21,563 nt of DNA from positions 1 through 21,563 of the IMG/VR virus record IMGVR_UViG_3300017739_000140, one strand, 5' to 3'. Origin of the DNA: a virus. The stretch's first letter is position 1. Every line of letters starts with the position of its first letter. Positions 1 to 5,993 of this stretch are shown here, one piece after another. The notes beneath the pieces were generated by a model. The model saw nothing but the letters and a program-made list of their open reading frames with translations. It was not told where the DNA came from and made no database searches. The position numbers and the translations under genes were made by a program.

Positions 1-123
1 TTAGACCGTTGGTCTGATGATGATTACTATCCAAAAAAACAAAAAATTAAACGTACAAAACCTCGCAAAAATGATTTGGATGGTGTAAAAAAAGGTCGTA
101 CGTTTAAATCAACTAAAAAATAA
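1..123 (+). CDS. C-terminal end of an unidentified protein (5' truncated by the window)
   Basis: An open frame runs from the first base to a TAA at 121-123 and gives the last 40 residues of a protein that begins outside the window. The visible part has an acidic/aromatic patch (WSDDDYY) followed by a very basic tail rich in Lys and Arg that ends STKK. Such a tail suits nucleic-acid binding, but this is only composition. It uses CGT/CGC for arginine and no AGA, unlike the structural genes downstream. The stop lies 3 nt before the next start, so it is probably co-transcribed with the following genes. The family cannot be named from this fragment. Confidence 0.65.
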   Translation, partial: LDRWSDDDYYPKKQKIKRTKPRKNDLDGVKKGRTFKSTKK

Positions 124-126
124 ATT

Positions 127-345
127 ATGGCTTACGAAAGACAAATAAATGAACATTTAGAAAGATTAGATCAATCTTTAGCACGTTTACATACAATGGT
201 TAAAAGAGGCGAAAATGCAGCTGCTAGTCGTTTTATGTTAGAAGGAGAATTAAAAGATTGTTTTGAAGATCTTAAAAATATAATTACTATATCACACACA
301 GGTAATTATGGGGCTAGAGGAGTTCAAAATACACGTCCACTTTAA
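127..345 (+). CDS. Small conserved-looking hypothetical protein (72 aa)
   Basis: This is a 72-residue, mostly helical, charged protein with no signal peptide or membrane segment. Residues 1-30 form an amphipathic stretch with Leu/Ile at heptad-like spacing (INEHLERLDQSLARL), suggesting a short coiled coil or oligomerisation helix. The C-terminal third is Gly/Asn-rich (GNYGARGVQNTRPL). The start is 3 nt after the preceding stop and the stop is 1 nt before the preferred start of the HD-domain gene, as is typical of this compact region. There is no Shine-Dalgarno sequence. I do not recognise the family; the context is a T4-like replication/late-regulation gene block, so a small accessory role is possible but unproven. 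Confidence 0.7.
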   Translation: MAYERQINEHLERLDQSLARLHTMVKRGENAAASRFMLEGELKDCFEDLKNIITISHTGNYGARGVQNTRPL

Positions 346-346
346 T

Positions 347-1129
347 ATGTTATCAGCAGAAAAAATCCAAGCAAATTGGGATCGTTATATAGGTGTAATA
401 GAAACTTGTTTTTCAAAAGAAAGAACAGACATATTATTACCATTTTTAGACAAATATAAAGAAAGAATGATGATGATGCCTGCCTCAAGTAAAAATTGGC
501 ACCATTCAGCATTTGCAGGTGGTTATACTGATCATGTTTTACGTGTATATGATTGCGCTAATTCGTTATATAAAACGTGGAAATTAATGGGGGGTGATAT
601 ATCCACATATACCGTTGAAGAAATGCATTTCGCCGCTTTATTTCATGATTTAGGTAAGATGGGCCAACAAGAAGGCGAGTACTACCAACCAAACGATTCA
701 CAATGGCATGTTGATAAATTAGGTATGGTTTATAAATTTAATACCGACATTCCTGCAATGAAAGTTCCAGAAAGGTCATTATTTATACTTCAAGAAATTG
801 GTTGTAAAGTAACTCAAAACGAGTTTATTACAATTAAAATTCATGATGGTTTATATGATGAGTCAAATAAGTTTTATTTTATGTCTGGTCAAAAAGAAAC
901 TAGATTAAGAACACATTTACCATTATTAATGCATCAAGCAGATCATATGGCTGCTCAAATTGAATTTGAATTATGGAATAATGCATCAAATAGCATTCCT
1001 AAATCAAAACCAGCTAATGCAAGTAAGGGTGATAAAACACTTAGGGCAGCTAAAAAAATAAACACAGAAAATAACCCAAAATTAGCATCAGCAACGTTAG
1101 ATGTTATAGATTCATTTTTTAAAGATTAA
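347..1129 (+). CDS. HD-domain phosphohydrolase-like protein
   Basis: This is a 260-aa soluble protein with an HD-superfamily metal-binding pattern: His63 in GGYTDHVLRV, the signature doublet His100-Asp101 in LFHDLGKMG, His166 in IKIHDGLY and Asp199 in HQADHMAA. HD proteins of this type hydrolyse phosphate esters of nucleotides or cyclic nucleotides with divalent metals. The substrate cannot be told from sequence. The C-terminal 50 residues are Lys/Ala/Asn-rich and probably flexible. The frame is also open from an ATG at 308, but that would overlap the upstream gene by 38 nt. The ATG at 347 sits 1 nt after the upstream stop and matches the junction style of the other genes, so it is preferred. 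The location two genes before the late sigma factor suggests nucleotide-pool or signalling control during infection, as inference. Confidence 0.8.
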   Translation: MLSAEKIQANWDRYIGVIETCFSKERTDILLPFLDKYKERMMMMPASSKNWHHSAFAGGYTDHVLRVYDCANSLYKTWKLMGGDISTYTVEEMHFAALFHDLGKMGQQEGEYYQPNDSQWHVDKLGMVYKFNTDIPAMKVPERSLFILQEIGCKVTQNEFITIKIHDGLYDESNKFYFMSGQKETRLRTHLPLLMHQADHMAAQIEFELWNNASNSIPKSKPANASKGDKTLRAAKKINTENNPKLASATLDVIDSFFKD

Positions 1130-1132
1130 AAT

Positions 1133-1393
1133 ATGACAACACTTAGTATTATATTATTAGTATTATTAACAATAGTTATAACTTCTTCTTTTTTTATAAT
1201 TAAAAATTTAATTTATAAAAGTGAAACTTTAGAAGATTTTATATCAAAACAGAGTGAAGCTATCCAAGCATGTGATCAAAGATTGAAACAAATAGATGAT
1301 AAAGGTATATTTTATTCTGATGATCAAATAGGATGGTTTTTTAAAGAAGTACAAAAAATACAAGAAGCATTAAACGAATTTACCCTTAAATAG
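1133..1393 (+). CDS. Small single-pass membrane protein upstream of the late sigma factor
   Basis: This 86-aa protein has one strong hydrophobic segment at about residues 3-28 (rich in Leu, Ile, Val, Phe), then a soluble charged part of about 58 residues. The soluble part is predicted helical by eye and contains the acidic motif SDDQIGWFF. The topology suggests an N-terminal inner-membrane anchor with the tail on one side. There is no lipobox or cleavable signal motif. The start lies 3 nt after the HD-domain stop and the stop 8 nt before the sigma-factor start. From memory, small membrane proteins with an acidic DD-x-G motif occur at this position in other marine T4-like phages, but I cannot verify homology. 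A holin or spanin role is not supported by anything specific. Confidence 0.75.
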   Translation: MTTLSIILLVLLTIVITSSFFIIKNLIYKSETLEDFISKQSEAIQACDQRLKQIDDKGIFYSDDQIGWFFKEVQKIQEALNEFTLK

Positions 1394-1403
1394 ACCCTTA
1401 AAT
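1382..1403 (+). repeat. Tandem 10-bp direct repeat across the sigma-factor start
   Basis: ACCCTTAAAT occurs at 1382-1391 and again at 1394-1403. The first copy encodes the last residues of the small membrane protein and runs into its stop codon; the second runs into the ATG of the sigma-factor gene at 1402. It may be a small duplication or a chance repeat in AT-rich sequence. Confidence 0.6.
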
Positions 1404-2169
1404 GTTAAATGAAAAAAAACTAGAACCGGCTACCACCGGTTCTCTTACTCCCCCACCAGTTGTTAAAAAGAAAAGAGGTAGAAAACCATCTAAAAAACAA
1501 TATTTTACATCAGATGTAGATGTAGCTATACAAGAATATTTAGCATCATCTAACCAAGCAGAAAGAAATGAAATATACCGTACTCGTATAGCATACGCTT
1601 TTTATAAATTAGCTGAAAATTTAATCCATACATTTAAATTTTATTATACAGAAGTTGAATCATTAGAAGATTTAAAACATGAAGTATGTTGTTTTTTCTT
1701 AGAAAAACTAGACTACTGGAAACCAGAAAGAGGTACTAAAGCATTTAGTTATTTTTCTATTGTAGGTAAAAATTATCTTATATTATATAATAATAACAAT
1801 TATAAAAAGAAAAAACAAAAAGCAGATCCATTAGCTGCTGATGAAGATGAAGGAGTATTACGTCAATTAGGTAGGGATCAACGTAAACAAGATATAAAAG
1901 ATTTCATAGATTATTTTACTGAATATGTAGATAAACATATGTTTACTATATTTAAAAAAGAACATGATAGAAAAGTATGTGATGCTGTAAATATATTATT
2001 TAAAAGAAGAGAAAATTTAGAAATATTTAATAAAAAAGCATTATATATTTATATAAGAGAGATGACAGGTGTAGAAACCCCAGTAATTACTAAGGTAACT
2101 AAAACCCTTAAAAAAATATATAAAAAATTATATACTGAATATAATGAAACAGGATATATAAAAGTTTAA
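1402..2169 (+). CDS. gp55: Late-transcription sigma factor, T4 gp55-like
   Basis: This 255-aa protein is a divergent sigma-70-family factor of the T4 gp55 type, which directs host RNA polymerase to late promoters together with the sliding clamp. The diagnostic stretch is residues 86-127: an acidic helix (ESLEDLKHEVCCFFLEKL), then WKPERGTKAFSYFSIVGKNY. It corresponds to the conserved sigma region 2 core, where the Lys/Pro-Glu-x-Gly-Thr-x-Ala-Phe-x-Tyr-Phe pattern is typical of gp55 homologues. The protein is about 70 residues longer than T4 gp55 (185 aa). The extra sequence includes a basic N-terminal tail with an AT-hook-like RGRKP (residues 25-29) and a Lys-rich loop (about 134-140). A GC-rich hairpin lies inside codons 7-14. 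Being immediately upstream of the virion genes fits its role in switching them on. Confidence 0.85.
   Translation: MLNEKKLEPATTGSLTPPPVVKKKRGRKPSKKQYFTSDVDVAIQEYLASSNQAERNEIYRTRIAYAFYKLAENLIHTFKFYYTEVESLEDLKHEVCCFFLEKLDYWKPERGTKAFSYFSIVGKNYLILYNNNNYKKKKQKADPLAADEDEGVLRQLGRDQRKQDIKDFIDYFTEYVDKHMFTIFKKEHDRKVCDAVNILFKRRENLEIFNKKALYIYIREMTGVETPVITKVTKTLKKIYKKLYTEYNETGYIKV
1422..1443 (+). promoter_or_regulatory. GC-rich hairpin inside the 5' end of the late sigma-factor gene
   Basis: AGAACCGG (1422-1429) and CCGGTTCT (1436-1443) are perfect reverse complements separated by the 6-nt loop CTACCA, giving an 8-bp stem 20 nt after the start codon. No T-run follows, so it does not look like an intrinsic terminator. 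It could modulate translation initiation or mRNA stability of the sigma factor. The structure is seen in sequence; the function is inferred. Confidence 0.4.
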
Positions 2170-2177
2170 CTTTTTCC

Positions 2178-2192
2178 ATATTTATAATAAAA
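2178..2192 (+). promoter_or_regulatory. Candidate late promoter before the spike/hub unit
   Basis: The 27-nt gap between the sigma-factor stop and the next ATG holds ATATTTATAATAAAA. The same motif recurs in the only two other gaps of this size (at 5521 and 17660). The core TATTTATA is the exact reverse complement of the T4 late promoter element TATAAATA, so it resembles that element in composition but not in orientation. It ends only a few bases before the ATG, implying a very short leader. Confidence 0.5.
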
Positions 2193-2196
2193 CAGT

Positions 2197-2580
2197 ATGG
2201 ATCCACTAAATCAAATATTATTTGACGATAAATCTTTTAGTGATTTATTAAAGGAAATTCATGGTAACCAAAAGAAAAAAGCTAAACAATTAGCTCAACT
2301 TATAGCAGAATTACGTCCTTTAGTACAATCATTAGGTGATGCTACTGTAGTAGTCCCATTAATAAAAGAATATATGGAAATTAGCGTTAAAAACGATGAC
2401 GCTCTCCTAAAAATGGCAGCTATTGTTCAACGTTTATCTACGGGTACAGTAAATTCAGGTGATGGTGGGTTATTAACAGAAGAAGAAATGGCTCAACTTC
2501 AAGATTTAACTGAAGAAATAGCTAAAACTGTTGAAGAACCTAAACAATTAGAAATACCTGATCAAAATGAGACTAGCTAG
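2197..2580 (+). CDS. Hypothetical helical protein, first gene of the spike/hub unit (127 aa)
   Basis: This is a soluble 127-aa protein with long predicted helices. Residues 20-70 are rich in Lys, Leu, Ala and Gln, then come a Gly/Ser-rich break (about 83-92, VNSGDGG) and an acidic C-terminal helix that ends EIPDQNETS. There is no signal peptide, membrane segment or recognisable catalytic motif. It sits right after a candidate promoter and overlaps the following hub-like gene by 14 nt, suggesting translational coupling and a tail- or baseplate-assembly role. It could alternatively be a late regulatory partner of the sigma factor, since T4 gp33 is a small protein of similar size, but no sequence feature decides this. 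I do not recognise the family. Confidence 0.75.
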   Translation: MDPLNQILFDDKSFSDLLKEIHGNQKKKAKQLAQLIAELRPLVQSLGDATVVVPLIKEYMEISVKNDDALLKMAAIVQRLSTGTVNSGDGGLLTEEEMAQLQDLTEEIAKTVEEPKQLEIPDQNETS

Positions 2581-3487
2581 AGTTCAAGAAGTTATAACAG
2601 ACAAAGAACTTCAAGAAAAATTTTATAATTTATATGGGAAAGAAAATTCTATAGGTTCTATTTTATTTACTTATTTAGATGAACCTACACCTATAAATTT
2701 TAATCCATCTAATTGTAAAGTAGCTAAACCTTTAAATTATAATATATCACATTATCCTGTAGCAGGTGAATTAGTTCATATTCTTATAGAACCTAATGAA
2801 AGATATAACCAAAATGGCTCTAAAGATTTTTATTATCAAGCTCCTTTATCTATTTATCAACTACCAAATAGTGATGCATATCCAGATAGTTTAGACGAAA
2901 ATGATGAATTTTATAAGGGACAATATTTTCCTGAGTTAAATAATATAAATCCTTTACTTCCATATGAAGGAGATATTATGATAGAGGGTAGATTTGGCCA
3001 ATCAATAAGATTTGGTTCAACTATTGATAATACAAAAGTTACAAAACCTAATAGATGGAGTAATGAAGGAAGCATAGGAAATCCTATTACTATTATTAGA
3101 AATGGACAATATAGTAACCCTAATATTGAAAATGGGGAAAGAATATTAGAAAATATGGATGAAGATAATTCTAGTATATATCTTTGTTCTAGCCAACAAT
3201 TATCTAATTTTCAACCAGCTTCTTTACATGATGAATCATATGGTCAAGATATATTTAAAGAAATACAAAAAGAAGAACCTATAATTTCAGATTCAGAAAT
3301 GACATCAGATGTAGAAGAAGATATAGAATTAAATAGAGCATCTAATTTACCAGCAGAAGAATTACAACAATTAGAAGAACCAATAGAAGATACACCATAT
3401 GCTTATTATGATGTAGCCCAAACAGAATTAATTGATAATGATTTTTTTGATGATGCTGAAAATTTACAAAATACTAATAACACATAA
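2567..3487 (+). CDS. Baseplate hub/spike protein, probable OB-fold gp5 N-terminal-like
   Basis: This 306-aa structural protein probably forms the base of the central tail spike. Residues 64-100 have the beta-strand pattern expected of the OB-type domain of gp5/gpV spike proteins (PVAGELVHILIEPN). Residues 133-181 carry YEGDIMIEGRFGQSIRFGS followed by a Trp/Asn region and GNPITIIRNGQ, then an Asp/Ser strand at 198-212 (DNSSIYLCSS). I associate this motif set with hub/spike proteins of marine T4-like phages. The last 80 residues are acidic and low in hydrophobics, and probably disordered. The start overlaps the upstream gene by 14 nt and the stop is 2 nt before a peptidase gene. Assignment rests on motifs and context, so gp5-like is likely but not certain. 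No lysozyme domain is present. Confidence 0.65.
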   Translation: MRLARVQEVITDKELQEKFYNLYGKENSIGSILFTYLDEPTPINFNPSNCKVAKPLNYNISHYPVAGELVHILIEPNERYNQNGSKDFYYQAPLSIYQLPNSDAYPDSLDENDEFYKGQYFPELNNINPLLPYEGDIMIEGRFGQSIRFGSTIDNTKVTKPNRWSNEGSIGNPITIIRNGQYSNPNIENGERILENMDEDNSSIYLCSSQQLSNFQPASLHDESYGQDIFKEIQKEEPIISDSEMTSDVEEDIELNRASNLPAEELQQLEEPIEDTPYAYYDVAQTELIDNDFFDDAENLQNTNNT

Positions 3488-3489
3488 AA

Positions 3490-4074
3490 ATGGCTTTAGA
3501 TTTTTACTACGAAGAATATTATGTATCAAAAACTGCTAATAAAAATGGCATTAATAATACACCGGGAATAGATGCTAATTTAGGTTCTGAATTTTCAGAG
3601 GCTACTATTAAAAATAATTTACAAAAACTTCATAATAATGTTATAAGTCCCTTAAGAACCGCTTTCCCTCCTGCTACAAATTCAGGAGGAAAAGATATAT
3701 GGATATCATCGGGATATAGATCTACAGCTTTAAATTTACGTGTAGATGGAGTAGAAAATTCACAACATAAATATGGATATGCAGTTGATGTATTTAGTCT
3801 TAAAAGTCCTACTTCTTTAATATTTAATTGGTGTTATCAAAATCTACCTCAATGGGGTCAATTAATTTGGGAATATCCTGAATTTGGGAATTGGCAAATA
3901 GGTAAGGCAAATATTTCATGGGTTCATATATCATATGTTGAAGGAAAAAATAAAAACAATACATCTATAGCAACTAAAAGAGAAGATTTACACGAAATGT
4001 ATAAATCCGAAAATACAACTAGAAAAGGAGATTATACTCATGGTATAAAATTAGCAGACGAAAATTTATTATAA
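3490..4074 (+). CDS. Peptidase M15-like tail-associated peptidoglycan hydrolase
   Basis: This 194-aa protein matches the D-Ala-D-Ala carboxypeptidase/endolysin fold of peptidase family M15. Visible are the substrate-binding SGYRS (residues 74-78, Arg77), the zinc motif SQHKYGYAVD with His93 and Asp100, and a C-terminal WVHISY with the third ligand His146. An acidic residue near 128 (Glu in IWEYPEF) is a candidate general base. M15 enzymes cleave peptide cross-links in peptidoglycan. No signal peptide is present. It lies between the hub-like and needle-like genes, where T4 gp5 carries its lysozyme domain, so it probably works in virion-borne cell-wall penetration. A lysis endolysin is the main alternative. 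The next ATG overlaps its stop (TAATG). Confidence 0.8.
   Translation: MALDFYYEEYYVSKTANKNGINNTPGIDANLGSEFSEATIKNNLQKLHNNVISPLRTAFPPATNSGGKDIWISSGYRSTALNLRVDGVENSQHKYGYAVDVFSLKSPTSLIFNWCYQNLPQWGQLIWEYPEFGNWQIGKANISWVHISYVEGKNKNNTSIATKREDLHEMYKSENTTRKGDYTHGIKLADENLL
3667..3689 (+). other. GC-rich hairpin within the M15 peptidase gene
   Basis: CCTCCTG (3667-3673) pairs perfectly with CAGGAGG (3683-3689) across a 9-nt loop. Three more A-T pairs are possible outside a single bulged C (TTT at 3663-3665 with AAA at 3690-3692). It lies in the linker before the SGYRS motif. A functional role is unproven; it may only reflect the Pro-Pro and Gly-Gly codons. Confidence 0.3.
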
Positions 4075-4547
4075 TGGCATATACACCTCAAGCACCCGGT
4101 ACATATCAGGGAAATCAAGTATTAATTAATTCAGATAGATTAATTTTTAATGCTAAAGAAGATAGTATCTTATTATTTTCAGATAAAGCTATTGGGTTTA
4201 GTACTAATGGTAGTTTTCATTTTGATACTAGTTCAGATGAAAATGAAAGTAAATTCGTAGTAAATTCTCCTAATATTTATTTGGGATTAGAATTTGATAA
4301 TACTTTACCTGAACAACCAGCAGTATTAGGTAATGAATTAGTATCATCTTTAGTAGAAATAGTAGATTTAATAGCAAAAATATATCAAGATTTATCATTT
4401 AGTATATCTTTTATATCAACATCACCTGGTACTCCTACAGGATTAAATCCTACTAATTATAATATAATGCAAAAAAGAATAAGAGAAATACAAAATGTTA
4501 GAGATAGTTTTGAATCATTTAAAAGCCAAAACACAAAATTAGTATAA
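4074..4547 (+). CDS. Spike needle/tip-like protein, gp5 C-terminal-like
   Basis: This 157-aa beta-rich protein shows short alternating hydrophobic strands typical of trimeric spike beta-helices: QVLINSDRLIFNAKEDSILL (15-34), then FSDKAIGFSTNGSFHFD (35-51) and FVVNSPNIYLGLE (61-73). After PAVLGNELV (82-90) comes a helical tail at about 91-107. The pattern of short turns with Asp, Asn and Lys between strands resembles the C-terminal prism of gp5/VgrG-like spikes. The start codon overlaps the stop of the peptidase gene by one base, so the two are likely coupled. It is inferred to complete a spike whose hub and hydrolase parts are encoded by the two preceding genes. It could instead be a separate tail-tip protein. 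Confidence 0.6.
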   Translation: MAYTPQAPGTYQGNQVLINSDRLIFNAKEDSILLFSDKAIGFSTNGSFHFDTSSDENESKFVVNSPNIYLGLEFDNTLPEQPAVLGNELVSSLVEIVDLIAKIYQDLSFSISFISTSPGTPTGLNPTNYNIMQKRIREIQNVRDSFESFKSQNTKLV

Positions 4548-4548
4548 T

Positions 4549-5502
4549 ATGTCAACTCAGAGTATAAAAAATATAGTATCTTCTCAATTAGATTCAGTTT
4601 TAGTAAATGCTAAACAAAAAATTAAAGATGAGGGTAAGAAAAAAATTATAGAATTAAAACAACAAATTCCTACACCACAAGAATTAGCTCAAAAATTAAA
4701 AGTAGATATTAATGAAGATTCTTGTAGTGTTAAAGGTGCTAATAAATTTCAAGATAAATTTAAAATAATAGAAGAAAAACTTAAAATAATAGAAAACTCA
4801 GCAACTAGTGCTTTAGATACACTTAAAGTACCAGAAGAAAAATTAAATGATATTTTAAACGCAGCAGATAGTGGTCCTATTGGTAAAATCAAATCAGCAG
4901 AAGAAAATTTAAAAGGTATAGTAGAAATATTTCAATATATAATTACTTTATCTCCTTTATTATTTTTAGCAAACTCGGGTCCTACAAGCTCGGGGGCCGT
5001 ACAAAACGATATAACTGAAAAAAGAAATTTAGCAAAATCTAGAGTAGGAGAATATTTAGCTTTATTTTCTACAATTCCCCTAATGATATTACATTTTCAA
5101 AATCAAGCTAGACAAACACTAACTCCCTTAAATTTATTAAAATCTAAAATCCAATTTATAAAAAATGAAGTAATAAAATTAAGATTATTTTTAGCGGGTT
5201 TATATTTAACTTATGAACAAAGATGTGATAATTTTGTAAATAATAATAATGATGATAATAATATTGATAATAATAATGGAGGTGAACTTTCTGATTTAGA
5301 TAAACTTTTACAGCTTTTAAAAGAGCAATATGGTGATGTATATCAGCAGTTAATTCAATCATCAAATTCATTAGCTATTCAAAGAGTTTATACTCTTAAT
5401 GAAAACTTTGAAGAAAACTATAATATTAGTTTTAAAACAATTAATCCTAGTTTAGGAGAAGGATCAGAATACCCAGGAACATCTTCTACATTACCAGATT
5501 AA
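4549..5502 (+). CDS. Helical tail/baseplate-associated protein with an Asn/Asp tract (317 aa)
   Basis: This 317-aa protein is mainly helical, with coiled-coil-like stretches at about 1-50 and 64-125 (Lys/Glu/Ile/Leu-rich) and 195-225. A central hydrophobic region (about 125-145, IFQYIITLSPLLFLA) and another near 167-180 (EYLALFSTIPLMILHF) could insert in a membrane or pack in a helical bundle. Residues 231-243 are a low-complexity NNNNDDNNIDNNN tract. The last 45 residues are Ser/Asn-rich. It begins 1 nt after the needle-like gene and ends the unit, with an A-rich gap following. I do not recognise the family. Possibilities from context are a hub-associated, membrane-interacting or tape-measure-related protein, with no decisive motif. 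Confidence 0.7.
   Translation: MSTQSIKNIVSSQLDSVLVNAKQKIKDEGKKKIIELKQQIPTPQELAQKLKVDINEDSCSVKGANKFQDKFKIIEEKLKIIENSATSALDTLKVPEEKLNDILNAADSGPIGKIKSAEENLKGIVEIFQYIITLSPLLFLANSGPTSSGAVQNDITEKRNLAKSRVGEYLALFSTIPLMILHFQNQARQTLTPLNLLKSKIQFIKNEVIKLRLFLAGLYLTYEQRCDNFVNNNNDDNNIDNNNGGELSDLDKLLQLLKEQYGDVYQQLIQSSNSLAIQRVYTLNENFEENYNISFKTINPSLGEGSEYPGTSSTLPD
5239..5277 (+). repeat. AAT/GAT trinucleotide tract within the 317-aa gene
   Basis: Thirteen codons are almost all AAT or GAT and encode a run of Asn and Asp with one Ile. Such tracts can change length by replication slippage in units of three, keeping the frame. It probably encodes a flexible, exposed linker. Confidence 0.75.
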
Positions 5503-5520
5503 AAAAAAATAAAAAAAATT

Positions 5521-5535
5521 ATATTTATTAACAAA
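5521..5535 (+). promoter_or_regulatory. Candidate late promoter before the wedge unit
   Basis: The 47-nt gap at 5503-5549 is A/T only apart from three C residues, and holds ATATTTATTAACAAA starting 29 nt before the ATG. It matches the motifs at 2178 and 17660 in sequence and in position ahead of a gene block. An A-rich tract (5503-5518) lies just upstream and may act as an UP-like element. No hairpin terminator for the preceding unit is visible here. Confidence 0.5.
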
Positions 5536-5549
5536 CATTAATTATTAAC

Positions 5550-5990
5550 ATGAAAGCAAAAACTTTTGAAAATCTAATTAGAAAAGTAGTTAGAGAAGAA
5601 ATCGATTATGCATTACGCAGAGAAATTAAATCACTTAAAGAAGATTTACGTGATGAAATTAAACCATCTATAGTAGAACATACTGAAAAAATGGTTGAAG
5701 TCCCACAACAATCATCTTTAAAAGAAAAAATAATGGGTAAATTACCTATTAAACAACGTCCAAAACAAAATTTTGTAGGTAATAGTACCTTAAATGATCT
5801 TTTAAACGAAACCGCAGCAGGAGATACAAATACTCAATCAGCTATGGCCCCTGCTAGTTTATCCCAACCATTTGCAACGGGAGCCCCAATGCCTATGGAT
5901 ACAGCAGGTATGCCTACTGAAGTAGCAAATGCAGTAACAAGAGATTATAGTGGTTTAATGAAAGCAATAAATGAAAAAAAAGGAAAATAA
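5550..5990 (+). CDS. Small charged protein before gp25 (146 aa), function unknown
   Basis: This 146-aa protein has a highly charged, helical N-terminal half (residues 1-50; FENLIRKVVREEIDYALRRE) that looks like a coiled coil. The C-terminal half is low in charge, rich in Ala, Pro, Met, Thr and Gly (about 88-130), and probably disordered, ending in a short basic tail. There is no membrane or catalytic motif. It uses some CGN arginine codons, unlike the large structural genes that follow. It is first after a candidate late promoter and 3 nt before gp25, pointing to tail or baseplate assembly. A chaperone or scaffold-like role would fit a coiled coil plus flexible tail, but this is conjecture; I do not recognise it by name. 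Confidence 0.7.
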   Translation: MKAKTFENLIRKVVREEIDYALRREIKSLKEDLRDEIKPSIVEHTEKMVEVPQQSSLKEKIMGKLPIKQRPKQNFVGNSTLNDLLNETAAGDTNTQSAMAPASLSQPFATGAPMPMDTAGMPTEVANAVTRDYSGLMKAINEKKGK

Positions 5991-5993
5991 TAT

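Noticed and set aside
308-346. Upstream ATG at 308 as start of the HD-domain gene
   Set aside because: It would overlap the 72-aa gene by 38 nt, and the added residues resemble no part of the HD fold. The ATG at 347 lies 1 nt after the upstream stop like other junctions.
1133-1393. Holin or spanin identity for the one-TM protein
   Set aside because: A single hydrophobic N-terminal helix alone is not diagnostic, there is no lipobox partner, and the gene is not in a lysis cassette.
5156-5371. Minus-strand ORF opposite the 317-aa gene
   Set aside because: Its Tyr/His-rich sequence is just the complement of the Asn/Asp codon tract and AT-rich codons; the plus-strand gene explains the region.
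5503-5520. A-rich tract after the 317-aa gene as a terminator
   Set aside because: It is A-rich on the coding strand, so it would not give a U-tract in the plus-strand transcript, and no stem is present.
5978-5993. AGGAAAAT before gp25 as a Shine-Dalgarno site
   Set aside because: Weak match within Lys/Gly codons of the preceding gene; other starts in the window lack such sites.
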